DNA of 64,000 nucleotides from Enterobacter sp. JBIWA008 (GCF_019968765.1 NZ_CP074149.1:2852001-2916000), one strand, 5' to 3'. Counted from the stretch's first letter, positions 49,222 to 59,836 are shown. Notes: generated from the letters alone by a model not told the origin. Translations and numbers: made by a program.

Positions 49222-49384
49222 ACCCCGCATGCGCTTTCCTGTATTACACACGAAAATTTAACAAAACAGGCAAAAAGGGCTGGACTACAGCATGCCGTAG
49301 TGTGTTATGTTTTAACCAGACGTACAGGACGTGCACTGCAGAAGTGAGACAACGAAAGGATTAGCCTTTTACTTTCATGCAGAT

Positions 49385-49488
49385 AAAAAGAGACCGAATA
49401 CGATTCCTGTATTCGGTCCAGGGAAATGGCTCTTGGGAGAGAGCCGTGCGCTAAAAGTTGGCATTAATGCAGGCTAAGTCGCCCTGCC
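49385..49488 (-). ncRNA. sdsR: Stationary-phase small RNA SdsR (RyeB)
   Basis: Sigma-S-dependent, Hfq-binding sRNA that represses ompD, mutS and others. Read leftward it starts GGCAGGGCGACTTAGCC, continues through the CATTAATGCCAACTTTTAGC seed and ends with the terminator hairpin GACCGAATACAGG/GTATTCGGTC and TCTTTTT. At 104 nt it equals the E. coli RNA and is near-identical to it. A sigma-S style -10 (TCTATTCTTAA) lies 6 bases upstream of the first base. It lies upstream of yebY and is overlapped by the antisense RNA RyeA. Confidence 0.95.
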
Positions 49489-49493
49489 TTTTA

Positions 49494-49499
49494 AGAATA
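49494..49499 (-). promoter_or_regulatory. SdsR sigma-S -10 element
   Basis: TATTCT within TCTATTCTTAA differs at one base from the extended sigma-S -10 consensus TCTATACTTAA. It lies at the right distance from the SdsR 5' end. Confidence 0.75.
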
Positions 49500-49573
49500 G
49501 ATGACGACGCCAGGTTTTCCAGTCCACAGCTAAAGCGGTCGGAAAAAAAGCGCCAGAGCATCATTAAAAGTGA

Positions 49574-49611
49574 AAAACCGCAGTGCTTTCGCAAGCATCT
49601 GCGGTTTTTTT
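49574..49611. terminator. Terminator between RyeA and yebY
   Basis: AAAACCGCAG/CTGCGGTTTT encloses an inner TGCTT/AAGCA stem and ends in a T run on the right; on the left the complement gives CACTTTT after TTTTT. It can terminate RyeA rightward and yebY leftward. Confidence 0.8.
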
Positions 49612-49627
49612 ATTGGAAACCCGAACG

Positions 49628-49966
49628 TTAGCAGAGCTTGTCGGCGCGCTCGATAAACGGTGCCAGACTCATTTTTTGGCCCGGATGGGACGGGTCATCG
49701 ATCTGAATAATGCTAATCGGCTGGCCGCTGCTCTTGCCGCTGGCTACCTGCTGCTCTGCGGTATCATTCAGCGGGTATTGCACCAGCGTGCTCGGGTTAA
49801 TCGCATACAGCGCATGGCCTGGACGGCAGGTCAGCATTACCTCTTCGCGATTGAACGCCCATTTGTCTTTACCCACTTCAAAACGGCTCACGGTGATAAC
49901 CTGCGGTGCGGCAAGCGCGCTCCCCGTACAGGCCAGCAATATGAGAGAAAGTACTGTCTTTTTCAT
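49628..49966 (-). CDS. yebY: Periplasmic protein YebY
   Basis: Small exported protein (112 residues, DUF2511) encoded with the CopC/CopD-like genes. A clear signal peptide (residues 1-19, ending ALA before [10 protein letters not shown]) is followed by a soluble domain with two cysteines ([10 protein letters not shown] and the C-terminal Cys). Its role is unknown; context suggests copper handling in the periplasm. It is last of yobA-yebZ-yebY. Confidence 0.92.
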   Translation of the reverse strand: MKKTVLSLILLACTGSALAAPQVITVSRFEVGKDKWAFNREEVMLTCRPGHALYAINPSTLVQYPLNDTAEQQVASGKSSGQPISIIQIDDPSHPGQKMSLAPFIERADKLC

Positions 49967-49982
49967 ATGATATTTAACCTTG

Positions 49983-50852
49983 TCAGAAGGGTTCCCAGGT
50001 GGCGAACAGACTGACCGTTGCCAGCACCAGCGCCCCCAGCACCACTTCTGCCTGTGTCATCCTGATAAAAATCTGTTGTGCTCGCCCGCTCTCCGGACGA
50101 AACCGTGGCACCAGAAAATACCGATTTGCCAGCGCAATTACCACCATCAACGCCACCAGCGCACATTTGAACAACAAAAACTGTACGTAGCCAGCCTGCC
50201 AGGGAATATCCAGTCCCAGTATCATGAGTGCATTTATCACCCCGGTGAGCAGCACGCCCGCTACGGCGTAATGGCCCACGCGCGAGAAGCGCATCATGGT
50301 AAAGATGGCGGCATTCTGCCAGCGCCCCTTCGCCAGACGCATGCAGAACAGCAGAGGCAGTAATCCGCCAAGCCAGGTTGCGGCGCAGATCAGGTGAAAA
50401 GCATAATTAAGACGCTGCAACGCCCCCACCGGACCGTCATTCATCGCCGCGTGCCCTACCCCAGCCAGCAGGATAAGCTGTCCCATTGCGAGCAGCAGCA
50501 GCCGCGAACCTTTCAGCGGCGCGAGCCATGCTGCACTGACCGTCAGCGCAGCGAGAATCATCTGCCACAGCCAGACGCCGCCAAACCGGGTCCCCATCAC
50601 GCTGTACCAGACCGGTGGAGCAAACACATCTCCCCAGCCGTTACCCATTAATCCGCCCTGCAGCATAAACATCAGAACTGCTGCTGCCAGGCTCGCCAGG
50701 GCCGCCACTTTCTGCTGCGACTGAAAACGCCGGGACATAAGACGGTGGAGAGACGAAGGCGCAAACCAGACGCCGTAAAGGGCATTGCCAAACACCAGCA
50801 TCAGCGCCCCGAAATGGATAAAGCGTAATCCGATATAACACAGCGCCAGCAT
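49983..50852 (-). CDS. yebZ: CopD-family membrane protein YebZ
   Basis: Inner-membrane protein of the CopD/YcnJ copper-resistance family, 289 residues with about eight hydrophobic segments. Conserved polar positions include [26 protein letters not shown] and [16 protein letters not shown], histidines of the type that bind copper in this family. It is thought to move copper delivered by CopC-like YobA. It starts 1 base after the yobA stop and ends 16 bases before yebY. Confidence 0.93.
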   Translation of the reverse strand: MLALCYIGLRFIHFGALMLVFGNALYGVWFAPSSLHRLMSRRFQSQQKVAALASLAAAVLMFMLQGGLMGNGWGDVFAPPVWYSVMGTRFGGVWLWQMILAALTVSAAWLAPLKGSRLLLLAMGQLILLAGVGHAAMNDGPVGALQRLNYAFHLICAATWLGGLLPLLFCMRLAKGRWQNAAIFTMMRFSRVGHYAVAGVLLTGVINALMILGLDIPWQAGYVQFLLFKCALVALMVVIALANRYFLVPRFRPESGRAQQIFIRMTQAEVVLGALVLATVSLFATWEPF

Positions 50853-50853
50853 A

Positions 50854-51225
50854 CTATTTCACGCTAAAGCGATAGCTGCCTGTGGTTTTATGTCCGTCCA
50901 CGGAGACCACGTGCCAGTCCACCCGGTAAGTTCCTGACGCCAGCGTTTGTTCCAGCGGAACGGTGAGCTGAGCCTTGTTCTTTTCGTCGCGCATAGCGGT
51001 TCCCGTTTTGATGACCTGCTTTTGCGCATCCGTTACCACCACACCGCTAAAACCAGGTTCAATACCTTCCGAAAAATTTAGCGTTAGCGCCTGCGGCGCG
51101 GTCACTACGCTGTCTGCTGCCGGGCTCTGCTGTTTAAGATGTGCATGTGCCAGCACGGAGGGCGTCATCATTGTCGAGGCCACAAAAACCAGTGCGCATA
51201 CCGCGCGGGAAGCGGAGAAACCCAT
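50854..51225 (-). CDS. yobA: CopC-like periplasmic protein YobA
   Basis: Periplasmic copper-binding CopC-domain protein, 123 residues. The signal peptide ends PSVLA before [10 protein letters not shown]. The mature N-terminal histidine and the late histidine in [20 protein letters not shown] are the copper ligands of the family. I chose the ATG at 51225 because AAGGA is 8 bases upstream, while the earlier ATG at 51234 directly abuts it. It is first of the three-gene operon, divergent from holE. Confidence 0.93.
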   Translation of the reverse strand: MGFSASRAVCALVFVASTMMTPSVLAHAHLKQQSPAADSVVTAPQALTLNFSEGIEPGFSGVVVTDAQKQVIKTGTAMRDEKNKAQLTVPLEQTLASGTYRVDWHVVSVDGHKTTGSYRFSVK

Positions 51226-51362
51226 CTCAATCATTCCTTTTTGTTATGTCTGTATGCTAAAGAATAACGCTGTATAATAAACGAGTCGAGGATCATCCTG
51301 CCTCCGCTTGTCATCATCGTGCAATCGCGGTAACGTTGCCGCCGCATAATAAGGAGAAGGTA

Positions 51363-51593
51363 ATGAAGATTAATCTGGCCACCCTTCCGCAGGACGAGAT
51401 GGATAAAGTGAATGTCGATCTCGCTGCCGCAGGCGTCGCGTTCAAAGAGCGTTACAACATGCCCATTGTGGCTGAAGTCGTGGAACGGGAACAACCCGCC
51501 CATCTGCGCGACTGGTTTCGCGAAAGATTAATCGCCCACCGCCTTGCCTCGGTCAACCTCTCCCGTTTACCGTACGAGCCTAAAGTTAAATAA
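51363..51593 (+). CDS. holE: DNA polymerase III theta subunit HolE
   Basis: Small subunit that binds and stabilises the proofreading epsilon subunit in the Pol III core. The 76 residues match E. coli HolE through [21 protein letters not shown] and [20 protein letters not shown]; the first 8 residues differ. The strong ribosome site AAGGAGAAGG stands before the ATG. It is divergent from yobA. The 110 bases after it show no gene. Confidence 0.96.
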   Translation: MKINLATLPQDEMDKVNVDLAAAGVAFKERYNMPIVAEVVEREQPAHLRDWFRERLIAHRLASVNLSRLPYEPKVK

Positions 51594-51703
51594 GCTTAAC
51601 GAGTCATTACACTTTCTTACGCGGAATCTGGCAGGATAAGAAAACCCTGAATAATTTAGGTGTATTCTTAAAACTCTGCGACTCAGTGTATAAGGAAGTC
51701 ACG

Positions 51704-52354
51704 ATGTCACATTGGAATATTGCGGCAGCCCAGTATGGCGGGCTGCATCAGAGTGTGGATGACCATGTTACGCACCACCTGCGCTTCATCGCCGAAGCAG
51801 CACGGCAGCGCTGTGATTTGCTGGTCTTCCCTGAACTCTCATTAACGGGTTCTGGCGCGCCGACGCTACCTCCCCCGCCCGATGACGCGCAGCTGGAGCC
51901 GCTGCTTAACGCGGCACATTTTTACCAGCTTACCGTTATTGCGGGGCTCCCCCTGGAACAGGATGGGCAGTGCCAGAAAGGCCTTGTGCTGTTTTCGCCC
52001 GCTCGCCATCGCATTTTGCGTTATCCGCAAGGGCGCGGAGCCAGCCTGGTTCCGGGGGATAAACACCTTAGCATCATTGATGCGCATGCCGATTCCCCCA
52101 ATCTCGATCCCAGGGCAACGCTTGTCACCAGCTGCCAGTCGGTGGGGGATAATCGCTGGCGACAGTCCATCAGTAACCTGCAGCGCTTCGCGCATAAATA
52201 TGCTATTGCGGTGCTGATGGCGAACGCCTGCGGCGGCAGCGCGCTGTGGGATGAAAAAGGCCAGCTGATCGTCCGCGCGGATCAGGGCGAGCTTCTGGTG
52301 ACCGGCACCCTCGGCGGAGAGGGTTGGCAAGGCGATATCATTCCTTTAGGCTAG
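51704..52354 (+). CDS. yobB: Carbon-nitrogen hydrolase family protein YobB
   Basis: Short nitrilase-superfamily protein (216 residues) of unknown substrate. The N-terminal WNIAAAQYGG and the catalytic glutamate segment LLVFPELSLTG are typical. The usual lysine and cysteine contexts are less clear: the only plausible nucleophile is in TSCQS, without the common CYDxRFPE surroundings. It ends earlier than full-length amidases. The ATG at 51704 has AAGGAAG upstream. It is 24 bases before exoX, so probably cotranscribed. Confidence 0.85.
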   Translation: MSHWNIAAAQYGGLHQSVDDHVTHHLRFIAEAARQRCDLLVFPELSLTGSGAPTLPPPPDDAQLEPLLNAAHFYQLTVIAGLPLEQDGQCQKGLVLFSPARHRILRYPQGRGASLVPGDKHLSIIDAHADSPNLDPRATLVTSCQSVGDNRWRQSISNLQRFAHKYAIAVLMANACGGSALWDEKGQLIVRADQGELLVTGTLGGEGWQGDIIPLG

Positions 52355-52378
52355 GCGTTTTAAGCTCAGGAGTTTTCA

Positions 52379-53041
52379 ATGCTGCGCGTCATCGATACCG
52401 AAACTTGCGATCTTCAGGGCGGAATTGTGGAAGTGGCCTCTGTCGACGTGGTTGATGGTAAAATCGTCAACCCAATGAGCCATCTGGTGCGCCCCGATCG
52501 CCCCATCAGCCCTCAGGCGATGGCTATCCATCGCATTACCGAATCGATGGTGGCGGATAAGCCGTGGATCGAAGAGATCATTCCCCACTACTACGGTAGC
52601 CCGTGGTACGTCGCGCATAACGCCAGCTTTGACCGCCGGGTGTTACCTGAAATGCCGGGGGAATGGATTTGTACCATGAAGCTGGCACGTCGTCTCTGGC
52701 CGGGGATTAAATACAGCAATATGGCGCTGTATAAATCCCGCAAGCTCAGCGTTCGTACCCCTGAAGGGCTTCACCACCACCGCGCCCTGTATGACTGCTA
52801 TATCACCGCAGCGTTACTGATTGATATTATGAATATCTCCGGCTGGACGCCGGATGATATGGCGACGATCACCGGACGCCCCGCGCTACTAACTACGTTT
52901 ACCTTTGGTAAATATCGCGGGAAGCCGGTGTCCGAGGTGGCGGATAAAGATCCGGGCTATTTGCGCTGGCTGTATAACAACCTCGACAGAATGAGCCCGG
53001 AGCTGCGCCTGACGCTAAAGCACTATCTGGGCGAAGCTTAA
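52379..53041 (+). CDS. exoX: Exonuclease X
   Basis: DnaQ-superfamily 3'-5' DNA exonuclease used in mismatch repair and UV repair. It has 220 residues, the E. coli length. The DEDDh residues are visible: D6 and E8 in VIDTETCDL, an aspartate in [11 protein letters not shown], and [15 protein letters not shown]. The C-terminal region [21 protein letters not shown] follows. The stop overlaps the ptrB stop on the opposite strand (TTAA). Confidence 0.96.
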   Translation: MLRVIDTETCDLQGGIVEVASVDVVDGKIVNPMSHLVRPDRPISPQAMAIHRITESMVADKPWIEEIIPHYYGSPWYVAHNASFDRRVLPEMPGEWICTMKLARRLWPGIKYSNMALYKSRKLSVRTPEGLHHHRALYDCYITAALLIDIMNISGWTPDDMATITGRPALLTTFTFGKYRGKPVSEVADKDPGYLRWLYNNLDRMSPELRLTLKHYLGEA

Positions 53042-55098
53042 CGCTCCGCACGGCCTGGCAGCGTGTCCTGCGCCAGGCCTATCAGAAAGGCATATTCAAG
53101 GGCAACCCCTTCGTACGATTTAAACCGTCCCGATTTCCCCCCGTGTCCGGAATCCATGTCGGTACACAGCAGCAGCAGATTGTCATCGGTTTTCAGCTCC
53201 CGCAGTTTCGCCACCCATTTTGCCGGCTCCCAGTACTGCACCTGAGAATCATGCAAACCGGTGGTGACCAGCATATGGGGATAGGCTTTCGCCTCTACGT
53301 TATCGTACGGGCTGTACTCTTTCATATAGCGGTAGTACATCTCATCCTGCGGATTTCCCCACTCTTCAAATTCCCCGGTCGTCAGCGGAATGGATTCATC
53401 GAGCATGGTCGTGACCACATCGACAAACGGAACCTGCGCGACAATCCCCTTAAAGCGTTCGGGGCGCTGGTTGATCACCGCTCCCATCAGCATTCCCCCC
53501 GCGCTTCCGCCCATTCCAAAGCAAAGCTGCGGATCCCCGTAGCCCTGATCAATCAGCGCATCGCAGACGTCGAGGTAGTCATTGAAGGTGTTTTTCTTTT
53601 TCAGGAATTTCCCGTCTTCATACCAGTGCTGCCCCAGCTCACCGCCGCCGCGAATATGGGCGATGGCGAAAACAAAACCGCGATCGAGCAGGCTTAATCG
53701 GCTGCTGCTGAAATCGGCGTCCATGCTTGAGCCATACGAGCCGTAGCCGTACACCAGGATCGGGTTTTTGCCTTTCTGGAAATAGGCTTTGTGATAGACG
53801 AGCGAGACAGGGACCTCGACGCCATCCCGGGCGGTAACCCACAGGTGCTCGCTGCGGTAGTTTTCGGACTCAAACCCTTTTACCTCGGTCTGTTTAATCA
53901 CCTGACGCTGCCCGGTATCCATATCCAGCTCAAACAGGGTGTCCGGCGTGGTCATGGAAGAGTAGCCGTAGCGCAACCGCGACGATTCGGGTTCAGGGTT
54001 GAAACCAATCCACGTCACATAGGCCGGGTCGTCGAACGCAATCCCCACAACTTCCCGGGTTTTACGGTTGATTTGCCGGATACTGGTCAACCCGCGCTGA
54101 CGCTCTTCCACTACCAGCCAGTCGGTAAACAGGGTGAACCCTTCGAGCATCACCTGATCCCGCGCGGGGATAAGCACCTCCCACTTGCGCTCATCGCGCA
54201 CTTTGGTTTTATAGAGACCGAAGTTTTTGCCCTCGCGATTGGAGCGCAAATAGAAGCTGTGCTGGAAGTGATCCAGGCTGTACTCGTGATCCTTGCGGCG
54301 AGGCAGGAAACAGAGCGGCTGGGCATCGGGCAGTTCAGCATCCAGCAGCAGAACTTCCGACGTCGTCGCGCTGGCAAGGAAGATAATCACATAGTGGCGT
54401 GAGGAAGTTTTATGCAGGCTGACATAAAACGTTTCGTCTTTCTCTTCATAAACCAGCTCGTCGTCAGCGGAGTCCGTTCCCACAGTATGTCGCCACACCT
54501 GGTAAGGCAGCAGCGTCGACGCGTGCTTTTTGACGTAGTAAACCGTCTCGGAATCGTTCGCCCAGACAAAATCCGGGGAGACGTTTTCCAGCATTTCCGG
54601 ATACCAGTTACCGGTCTCCAGATTGCGAAACCGCAGGCCGTACTGGCGGCGGGAGAGGTAATCCTCCGCCAGCGCCATCACCGCGTTATCCGGCGAAATG
54701 GACATGCCGCCAAGCGTATAAAACTCGCTGTGGGCCGCGCGCTGGTTGGCATCCAGCAGAATATCCCACGCATCCCATTCGGCGCTCAGGACCGACTGAC
54801 GCTGGTAGATGGGATACTCGTTGCCGGGCTCGTAAATATGCCGGTAGCGATAGCCGTTTTTGGTCCAGGGCGCGGAGATATCGCGCTGGGGAATACGCTG
54901 CACCATTTCATTCAGCAGCTGGTCCTGAAGCGTCTGCTGGCTGGACATGACCTTGCGGCCATAGTCGTTTTCCGCGTGCAGGTAGTCGAGTACGTCTGGC
55001 ACGGAACGTGAATCGTCCCGCAGCCAGTAATAGTTGTCTATACGCGTATCGCCATGCATGGCGATCGCGTAAGGAGTACGTCGGGCTTTCGGTGGCAT
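53038..55098 (-). CDS. ptrB: Oligopeptidase B (protease II)
   Basis: Cytoplasmic S9A serine peptidase cutting small peptides after Arg or Lys. It has 686 residues, equal to E. coli PtrB. An N-terminal seven-bladed propeller (about 70-400) is followed by an alpha/beta-hydrolase domain. The catalytic serine is in [12 protein letters not shown], with the triad aspartate in the [17 protein letters not shown] region and the histidine in [13 protein letters not shown]. It is convergent with exoX. Confidence 0.96.
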   Translation of the reverse strand: MPPKARRTPYAIAMHGDTRIDNYYWLRDDSRSVPDVLDYLHAENDYGRKVMSSQQTLQDQLLNEMVQRIPQRDISAPWTKNGYRYRHIYEPGNEYPIYQRQSVLSAEWDAWDILLDANQRAAHSEFYTLGGMSISPDNAVMALAEDYLSRRQYGLRFRNLETGNWYPEMLENVSPDFVWANDSETVYYVKKHASTLLPYQVWRHTVGTDSADDELVYEEKDETFYVSLHKTSSRHYVIIFLASATTSEVLLLDAELPDAQPLCFLPRRKDHEYSLDHFQHSFYLRSNREGKNFGLYKTKVRDERKWEVLIPARDQVMLEGFTLFTDWLVVEERQRGLTSIRQINRKTREVVGIAFDDPAYVTWIGFNPEPESSRLRYGYSSMTTPDTLFELDMDTGQRQVIKQTEVKGFESENYRSEHLWVTARDGVEVPVSLVYHKAYFQKGKNPILVYGYGSYGSSMDADFSSSRLSLLDRGFVFAIAHIRGGGELGQHWYEDGKFLKKKNTFNDYLDVCDALIDQGYGDPQLCFGMGGSAGGMLMGAVINQRPERFKGIVAQVPFVDVVTTMLDESIPLTTGEFEEWGNPQDEMYYRYMKEYSPYDNVEAKAYPHMLVTTGLHDSQVQYWEPAKWVAKLRELKTDDNLLLLCTDMDSGHGGKSGRFKSYEGVALEYAFLIGLAQDTLPGRAER

Positions 55099-55183
55099 GT
55101 CATCATTCTTTTAAGTTCTACACCCTATAAGGTTGGCAAAACCCACGCATGATGCAAGCGAAACAACGTCGCGGCGGCGACGG

Positions 55184-55834
55184 CTATCCCTGTAGCGCCT
55201 GTTTTTGTTCCCGGATATCTCGCTCAATTCCCTCGCGCACGTCCTGAGGGATCTTTAACGCATCGCCGAGGGCGTTAAGGTAGCTCCGCTCCATAAAATG
55301 ATCGATATCGATGGCGGCGCAGCTGAGGAAATAGAGCTCCAGCGCCTCTTCCTCATTTTTCACGCTTTGGGCAAGACGCTGCGGATCGAGCGGCTGTTCA
55401 ATCGCCTGCGCCACCAGTGTTCTGCCCTTCTCTTCAACGCCTGCTTCACGCAGCTGCTGTTCGATCGCCATTCGTTCTTTATCGTCAATATGCCCGTCAC
55501 TTTTCGCGGCAAAAACCAGCGCAAGGATTAGCCGTTCGGTACGCAGATCCAGCGGCGAGGTGTGCTCGCCATAATGCGGTTCATCGCTGTGCGCGGTCCT
55601 GACCCTGTCCTTGTATTTATTCCACAGGACGGTGCCCGCAATGGCGCCTCCGCCAGCCAGCAGCGCACCTGTGCCGTACTTTGCCAGGAGCTTGCGCGAG
55701 GATTTATTCGCGACCAGCAGGCCTGCCAGCCCGCCGAGCGCCCCGGGTACTAGCAGTTTACTGAGGCCCCGCTCGCCGGAAGACGATGTTTTCTGCCCTA
55801 ACAGGGATTGCAGTTGATTTAACCAGCCAGACAT
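55184..55834 (-). CDS. yebE: DUF533 inner-membrane protein YebE
   Basis: Inner-membrane-anchored protein of 216 residues. A glycine-rich hydrophobic region (about 28-75, two helices) is followed by a TerB-like helical domain ([23 protein letters not shown], given as positions 95-117, to the end). Its function is unknown; E. coli yebE belongs to the Cpx envelope-stress regulon. I chose the ATG at 55834 with GAGGG 7 bases upstream. It is divergent from purT; E. coli yebF and yebG, which would lie between, are missing. Confidence 0.91.
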   Translation of the reverse strand: MSGWLNQLQSLLGQKTSSSGERGLSKLLVPGALGGLAGLLVANKSSRKLLAKYGTGALLAGGGAIAGTVLWNKYKDRVRTAHSDEPHYGEHTSPLDLRTERLILALVFAAKSDGHIDDKERMAIEQQLREAGVEEKGRTLVAQAIEQPLDPQRLAQSVKNEEEALELYFLSCAAIDIDHFMERSYLNALGDALKIPQDVREGIERDIREQKQALQG

Positions 55835-55954
55835 GGTTTCCCTCACTTAACGGTGAACATGTTCCACAGCGTAAGCGAGAAGGCGTCAGGAAATGTCTGG
55901 GCGAGCTAAAGAAGCGCAAATTTCTGCCTCCCCGTATAGCCGTGCACAAGACAG

Positions 55955-55970
55955 ACGCAAACGTTTTCGT
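55955..55970 (+). promoter_or_regulatory. PurR operator of purT
   Basis: ACGCAAACGTTTTCGT is a near-perfect PurR box, 35 bases upstream of the purT ATG and directly next to the -10-like TATACT at 55972-55977. Purine repression of purT by PurR is known in E. coli. Confidence 0.9.
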
Positions 55971-56004
55971 TTATACTGCGCGCAACTTTTTTAGGGGGAT
56001 TGTT

Positions 56005-57183
56005 ATGATTCGTTTAGGAACTGCGCTGCGACCTGCGGCGACGCGAGTGATGCTGTTGGGATCGGGCGAGCTGGGGAAAGAGGTCGCCATTGAGTGCCAG
56101 CGTTTAGGCGTGGAAGTCATTGCCGTAGACCGTTACGCCGACGCACCCGCCATGCACGTCGCCCACCGTTCTTATGTGATTAACATGCTGGATGGCGATG
56201 CCCTTCGCGAGCTGATTACGCGCGAGAAACCCGATTTTGTCGTACCGGAAATTGAAGCCATTGCCACAGATACGCTGATCGCTCTGGAGCAGGAGGGCCA
56301 GCGCGTGGTGCCCTGCGCGAAAGCCGCAAAGCTGACCATGAACCGCGAAGGCATTCGTCGCCTGGCAGCGGAAGAGCTGGGATTGCCCACCTCAAGCTAC
56401 CGTTTTGCTGGCGATAAGGCCTCATTCCTGAAGGCCGTCGAGGAGATTGGTTATCCGTGCATCGTTAAGCCGGTGATGAGTTCCTCCGGAAAAGGACAGA
56501 GCTTTATTCGCGACAGCAGCACCCTGGATAACGCCTGGGATTATGCCCAGCAGGGTGGCCGTGCCGGCGCCGGTCGCGCGATCGTCGAAGGCGTCGTGAA
56601 GTTTGATTTTGAAATCACCCTGCTGACCGTCAGCGCCGTTGACGGCGTCCATTTCTGCGACCCGATTGGCCACCGTCAGGAAGATGGCGATTACCGCGAG
56701 TCCTGGCAGCCGCAGCAGATGAGCGCCCTGGCGCTGGAACGTGCTCAGGCGATCGCCCGTAAAACCGTCCTGGCGCTGGGCGGCTATGGCCTGTTCGGCG
56801 TGGAGCTGTTTGTGTGCGGTGATGAGGTGATTTTCAGCGAAGTCTCCCCTCGCCCGCATGACACCGGCATGGTCACTCTGATTTCGCAGGATCTCTCCGA
56901 GTTCGCCCTGCACGTGCGCGCGTTCCTCGGCCTGCCCGTCGGCGGTGTGCGTCAGTATGGCCCGGCCGCCTCGGCGGTGATCCTGCCGCAGTTAACCAGC
57001 CAGAACGTCACGTTTGATAACGTCGACGGGGCGGTGGGTGCAGGATTGCAGGTACGTTTGTTCGGCAAGCCGGAGATCGACGGAACCCGTCGTCTTGGCG
57101 TGGCATTAGCCACCGGGGATAACGTTGACGACGCCGTGGCGAGAGCGAAAGCGGCCGCTGCAAACGTCAAGGTTGCAGGATAA
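56005..57183 (+). CDS. purT: Formate-dependent GAR transformylase PurT
   Basis: ATP-grasp enzyme that makes formyl-glycinamide ribonucleotide from GAR, formate and ATP, the folate-independent third step of purine synthesis. The 392-residue product equals the E. coli length. It begins [20 protein letters not shown] with the N-terminal nucleotide fold. The ATP-grasp segment [16 protein letters not shown] and the metal-binding [20 protein letters not shown] follow. The frame is open far upstream, but the ATG at 56005 has AGGGGG before it. It is PurR-controlled from the operator above and ends at a strong terminator. Confidence 0.97.
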   Translation: MIRLGTALRPAATRVMLLGSGELGKEVAIECQRLGVEVIAVDRYADAPAMHVAHRSYVINMLDGDALRELITREKPDFVVPEIEAIATDTLIALEQEGQRVVPCAKAAKLTMNREGIRRLAAEELGLPTSSYRFAGDKASFLKAVEEIGYPCIVKPVMSSSGKGQSFIRDSSTLDNAWDYAQQGGRAGAGRAIVEGVVKFDFEITLLTVSAVDGVHFCDPIGHRQEDGDYRESWQPQQMSALALERAQAIARKTVLALGGYGLFGVELFVCGDEVIFSEVSPRPHDTGMVTLISQDLSEFALHVRAFLGLPVGGVRQYGPAASAVILPQLTSQNVTFDNVDGAVGAGLQVRLFGKPEIDGTRRLGVALATGDNVDDAVARAKAAAANVKVAG

Positions 57184-57210
57184 AAAAACGGGCCTTACGG
57201 CCCGTTTTTT
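57182..57210. terminator. Bidirectional terminator between purT and eda
   Basis: ACGGGCC-TTAC-GGCCCGT flanked by six A and five further T lies directly after the purT stop and 16 bases before the eda stop. Confidence 0.9.
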
Positions 57211-57225
57211 CATGCGGCGAATGGC

Positions 57226-57867
57226 TTATTGCTTCGCGCCTTCAACCGCTTCACGAGCCAGTCTGGTAATGCGATCCCAGTCGCCCGCTTCCAGGGCATC
57301 CGCCGGAACCAGCCATGAGCCACCGATGCACAGCACGCTTTTCAGCGCCAGGTAGTCACGGTAGTTGGCAGGAGAGATACCGCCCGTCGGGCAGAAGCGT
57401 ACCTGAGAGAAGGGACCCGCAATCGCCTGCAGCGCCTTGGTGCCGCCGTTCGCTTCAGCCGGGAAGAATTTGAACTCTTTCAGACCGTAGTCCATGCCCA
57501 GCATCAGTTCAGAGACGGTGCTAATGCCCGGGATCAGCGGAATGGTGCCTTCGGTGGCGGCTTTCAGCAGCGGCTCGGTCAGGCCAGGGCTAATGGCGAA
57601 CTGCGCGCCCGCTTCGGTCACTTCTGCCAGCTGCTGCGCGTTGAGAACGGTACCCGCACCGATGATGGCGTCCGGCACTTCTTTGGCGATAGCGCGAATA
57701 GCGTCCATCGCGCAGGCGGTGCGCAGGGTCACTTCCAGAACGCGAACGCCGCCCGCAACCAGCGCTTTCGCCATCGGTACTGCGTGCTCCAGCTTGTTTA
57801 CCACGATAACCGGCACGACAGGGCCAGTGGTCAGGATTGCTTCTGCACTTGTTTTCCAGTTTTTCAT
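57226..57867 (-). CDS. eda: KDPG / KHG aldolase Eda
   Basis: Class I aldolase that splits 2-keto-3-deoxy-6-phosphogluconate into pyruvate and glyceraldehyde 3-phosphate in the Entner-Doudoroff pathway, also serving hexuronate catabolism. It has 213 residues, the E. coli length. The Schiff-base lysine is in [14 protein letters not shown] and the catalytic glutamate in RVLEVTLRT. An upstream in-frame start (57900) is rejected for the ATG at 57867 ([10 protein letters not shown]). It follows edd by 39 bases. The final residue is glutamine rather than the leucine of E. coli. Confidence 0.97.
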   Translation of the reverse strand: MKNWKTSAEAILTTGPVVPVIVVNKLEHAVPMAKALVAGGVRVLEVTLRTACAMDAIRAIAKEVPDAIIGAGTVLNAQQLAEVTEAGAQFAISPGLTEPLLKAATEGTIPLIPGISTVSELMLGMDYGLKEFKFFPAEANGGTKALQAIAGPFSQVRFCPTGGISPANYRDYLALKSVLCIGGSWLVPADALEAGDWDRITRLAREAVEGAKQ

Positions 57868-57906
57868 CAGAGTTTTCTCTCGCCAGATCGTTAAAATCAA
57901 GTCGTC

Positions 57907-59718
57907 TTAAAACGTAATACAGGTTGCGCCCTGCTCCGCACCGGAGAGTTTCTCGCGCAGCGCGCTGAACATTTCGCGTCCGGTACCCACGCGCGATGCG
58001 CTCAGGTCAGGAATATGGGGCTGACGTGCCGCCAGCTCGGCGTCATCGACCAGCAGGGTTAACTCGCCCGTCTGGCCGTTCACGCGGATCATGTCACCGT
58101 CGCGCACTTTCGCCAGTAAACCGCCGTCGTAAGCTTCCGGCGTCACGTGGATGGCTGAAGGTACTTTACCTGAAGCGCCTGAGAGACGTCCATCGGTTAC
58201 CAACGCAATTTTGAAACGGCGGTCCAATAATACACCAAGCGGTGGCATAAGTTTATGTAATTCTGGCATCCCGTTGGCTTTAGGCCCCTGATGACGCACC
58301 ACCACCACGCAGTCTTTATCGAGCAGACCGGCGTCAAAGGCGGGTAATACGTCGTGCTGGCTTTCAAACACCACCGCTGGCGCTTCGATAACCTGGTTCT
58401 CTTCGGGTACGGCAGAGGTCTTCATCACCGCGCGACCGAGGTTGCCGCTCAGCACTTTGGTGCCACCATGAGGAGAGAACGGTTTGTCGATCGTGGCAAT
58501 CACCTGCGCATCAAGGGACGCGCTCGCTCCTTCACGCCAGTCCAGCTCGCCGTTGTTCAGCCACGGCTCCTGGGTGTAGCGCTGAAGGCCAAAGCCCGCC
58601 ACGGTATTCACGTCTTCATGCAGCAGTCCGCCCTTCAGCAGCTCGCGCATCAGCAGCGGTACGCCGCCTGCGGCCTGGAAGTGGTTAATATCCGCCGGAC
58701 CGTTCGGGTACAGGCGCGCCATCAGCGGCACCACGGAAGAGATCTCGGAGAAGTCATCCCAGTTGATCAGAATGCCCGCCGCGCGCGCCATGGCCACCAG
58801 ATGCATCGTGAGGTTGGTTGATCCCCCCGTTGCCAGCAGCGCGACAATTCCGTTGACGATGACCTTTTCGTCGACCATTTTGCCCATCGGCATCCATTCA
58901 TTGCCGTTGCCGGTCAGACGCGTGACCTGACGGGCCGCGGCCTCGGTCAGCGCCTTGCGCAGCGGCGCATCCGGCTGGATAAAGGACGAGCCAGGAAGCT
59001 GCATCCCCATAAACTCCACGACCATCTGGTTAGTATTAGCCGTACCGTAGAACGTACAGGTCCCCGGCGCATGGTAGGACGCGGCTTCCGCCTCCAGCAG
59101 CGCCTGACGGTCTGCTTTCCCTTCCGCGTACAGCTGGCGAATACGCACTTTTTCTTTGTTTGGCAGACCGCTCGCCATTGGGCCGGACGGGACGAAGATC
59201 GCAGGCAGATGCCCAAACGACAGCGCCGCCATCACCAGGCCCGGAACAATTTTGTCGCACACGCCGAGGTACAGCGCGCCATCAAACATATTGTGTGACA
59301 GGCCAACCGCCGCGGACATGGCAATCACTTCGCGGCTCAGCAGGGACAGTTCCATACCGTCCTGCCCCTGCGTCACGCCGTCGCACATGGCAGGTACACC
59401 GCCCGCCACCTGGCCCACCGCGTTCACGCTGTGCAGCGCGTTACGGATGATAGTGGGATAGACCTCATACGGCTGGTGCGCGGAAAGCATATCGTTATAG
59501 GAGGTAATGATGGCGATATTATTACGCAACATGCTTTTCAGCGACGCTTTATCTTCAGGCTGGCAGGCGGCGAAGCCGTGCGCCAGGTTCCCGCAGGCCA
59601 GCTGAGATCGGTGGACGGTGTTGCTCTTTGCCTGTTCAATCCGGGCGAGGTAGGCCGAGCGGGTCTCTTTCGAACGCTCGATAATGCGTTGTGTTACGCG
59701 TAACAATGTCGGATTCAT
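57907..59718 (-). CDS. edd: 6-Phosphogluconate dehydratase Edd
   Basis: Iron-sulfur dehydratase that turns 6-phosphogluconate into KDPG. It has 603 residues, the E. coli length. The IlvD/Edd family signatures [20 protein letters not shown] and [20 protein letters not shown] are present, and cluster cysteines lie in CDGVTQG and [16 protein letters not shown] lies 6 bases before the ATG. It is first of edd-eda and sits 232 bases downstream of zwf; that gap holds a GntR-type operator, the zwf terminator and a palindrome. Confidence 0.97.
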   Translation of the reverse strand: MNPTLLRVTQRIIERSKETRSAYLARIEQAKSNTVHRSQLACGNLAHGFAACQPEDKASLKSMLRNNIAIITSYNDMLSAHQPYEVYPTIIRNALHSVNAVGQVAGGVPAMCDGVTQGQDGMELSLLSREVIAMSAAVGLSHNMFDGALYLGVCDKIVPGLVMAALSFGHLPAIFVPSGPMASGLPNKEKVRIRQLYAEGKADRQALLEAEAASYHAPGTCTFYGTANTNQMVVEFMGMQLPGSSFIQPDAPLRKALTEAAARQVTRLTGNGNEWMPMGKMVDEKVIVNGIVALLATGGSTNLTMHLVAMARAAGILINWDDFSEISSVVPLMARLYPNGPADINHFQAAGGVPLLMRELLKGGLLHEDVNTVAGFGLQRYTQEPWLNNGELDWREGASASLDAQVIATIDKPFSPHGGTKVLSGNLGRAVMKTSAVPEENQVIEAPAVVFESQHDVLPAFDAGLLDKDCVVVVRHQGPKANGMPELHKLMPPLGVLLDRRFKIALVTDGRLSGASGKVPSAIHVTPEAYDGGLLAKVRDGDMIRVNGQTGELTLLVDDAELAARQPHIPDLSASRVGTGREMFSALREKLSGAEQGATCITF

Positions 59719-59771
59719 AAAAGCTCCTCTAAATTATCTGTCCGGCTCAGGAGTTTACAAAGTCGCTGGCA

Positions 59772-59783
59772 GTTGTTAACAAC
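59772..59783. promoter_or_regulatory. Perfect palindrome at a predicted edd -35
   Basis: GTTGTTAACAAC is self-complementary. Its TTGTTA, a 17-base spacer and TGTAAA make a possible edd promoter on the minus strand, so a protein bound here could block it. The binding protein is unknown. Confidence 0.35.
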
Positions 59784-59836
59784 GCTGAAACGCTTGCTGT
59801 CCGGAGCTCTGGGGCAAAATCACTTCCGGCAGTGTA

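Larger units (their letters stand above)
49300..49611 (+). ncRNA. ryeA: Antisense RNA RyeA (SraC), limits approximate
   Basis: In E. coli a longer RNA, RyeA, is made from the strand opposite SdsR and pairs with it. The complementary strand and a good rightward terminator (49574-49611) are present here. The 5' end and promoter are not defined by anything I can see, so the coordinates are an estimate. Confidence 0.4.
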
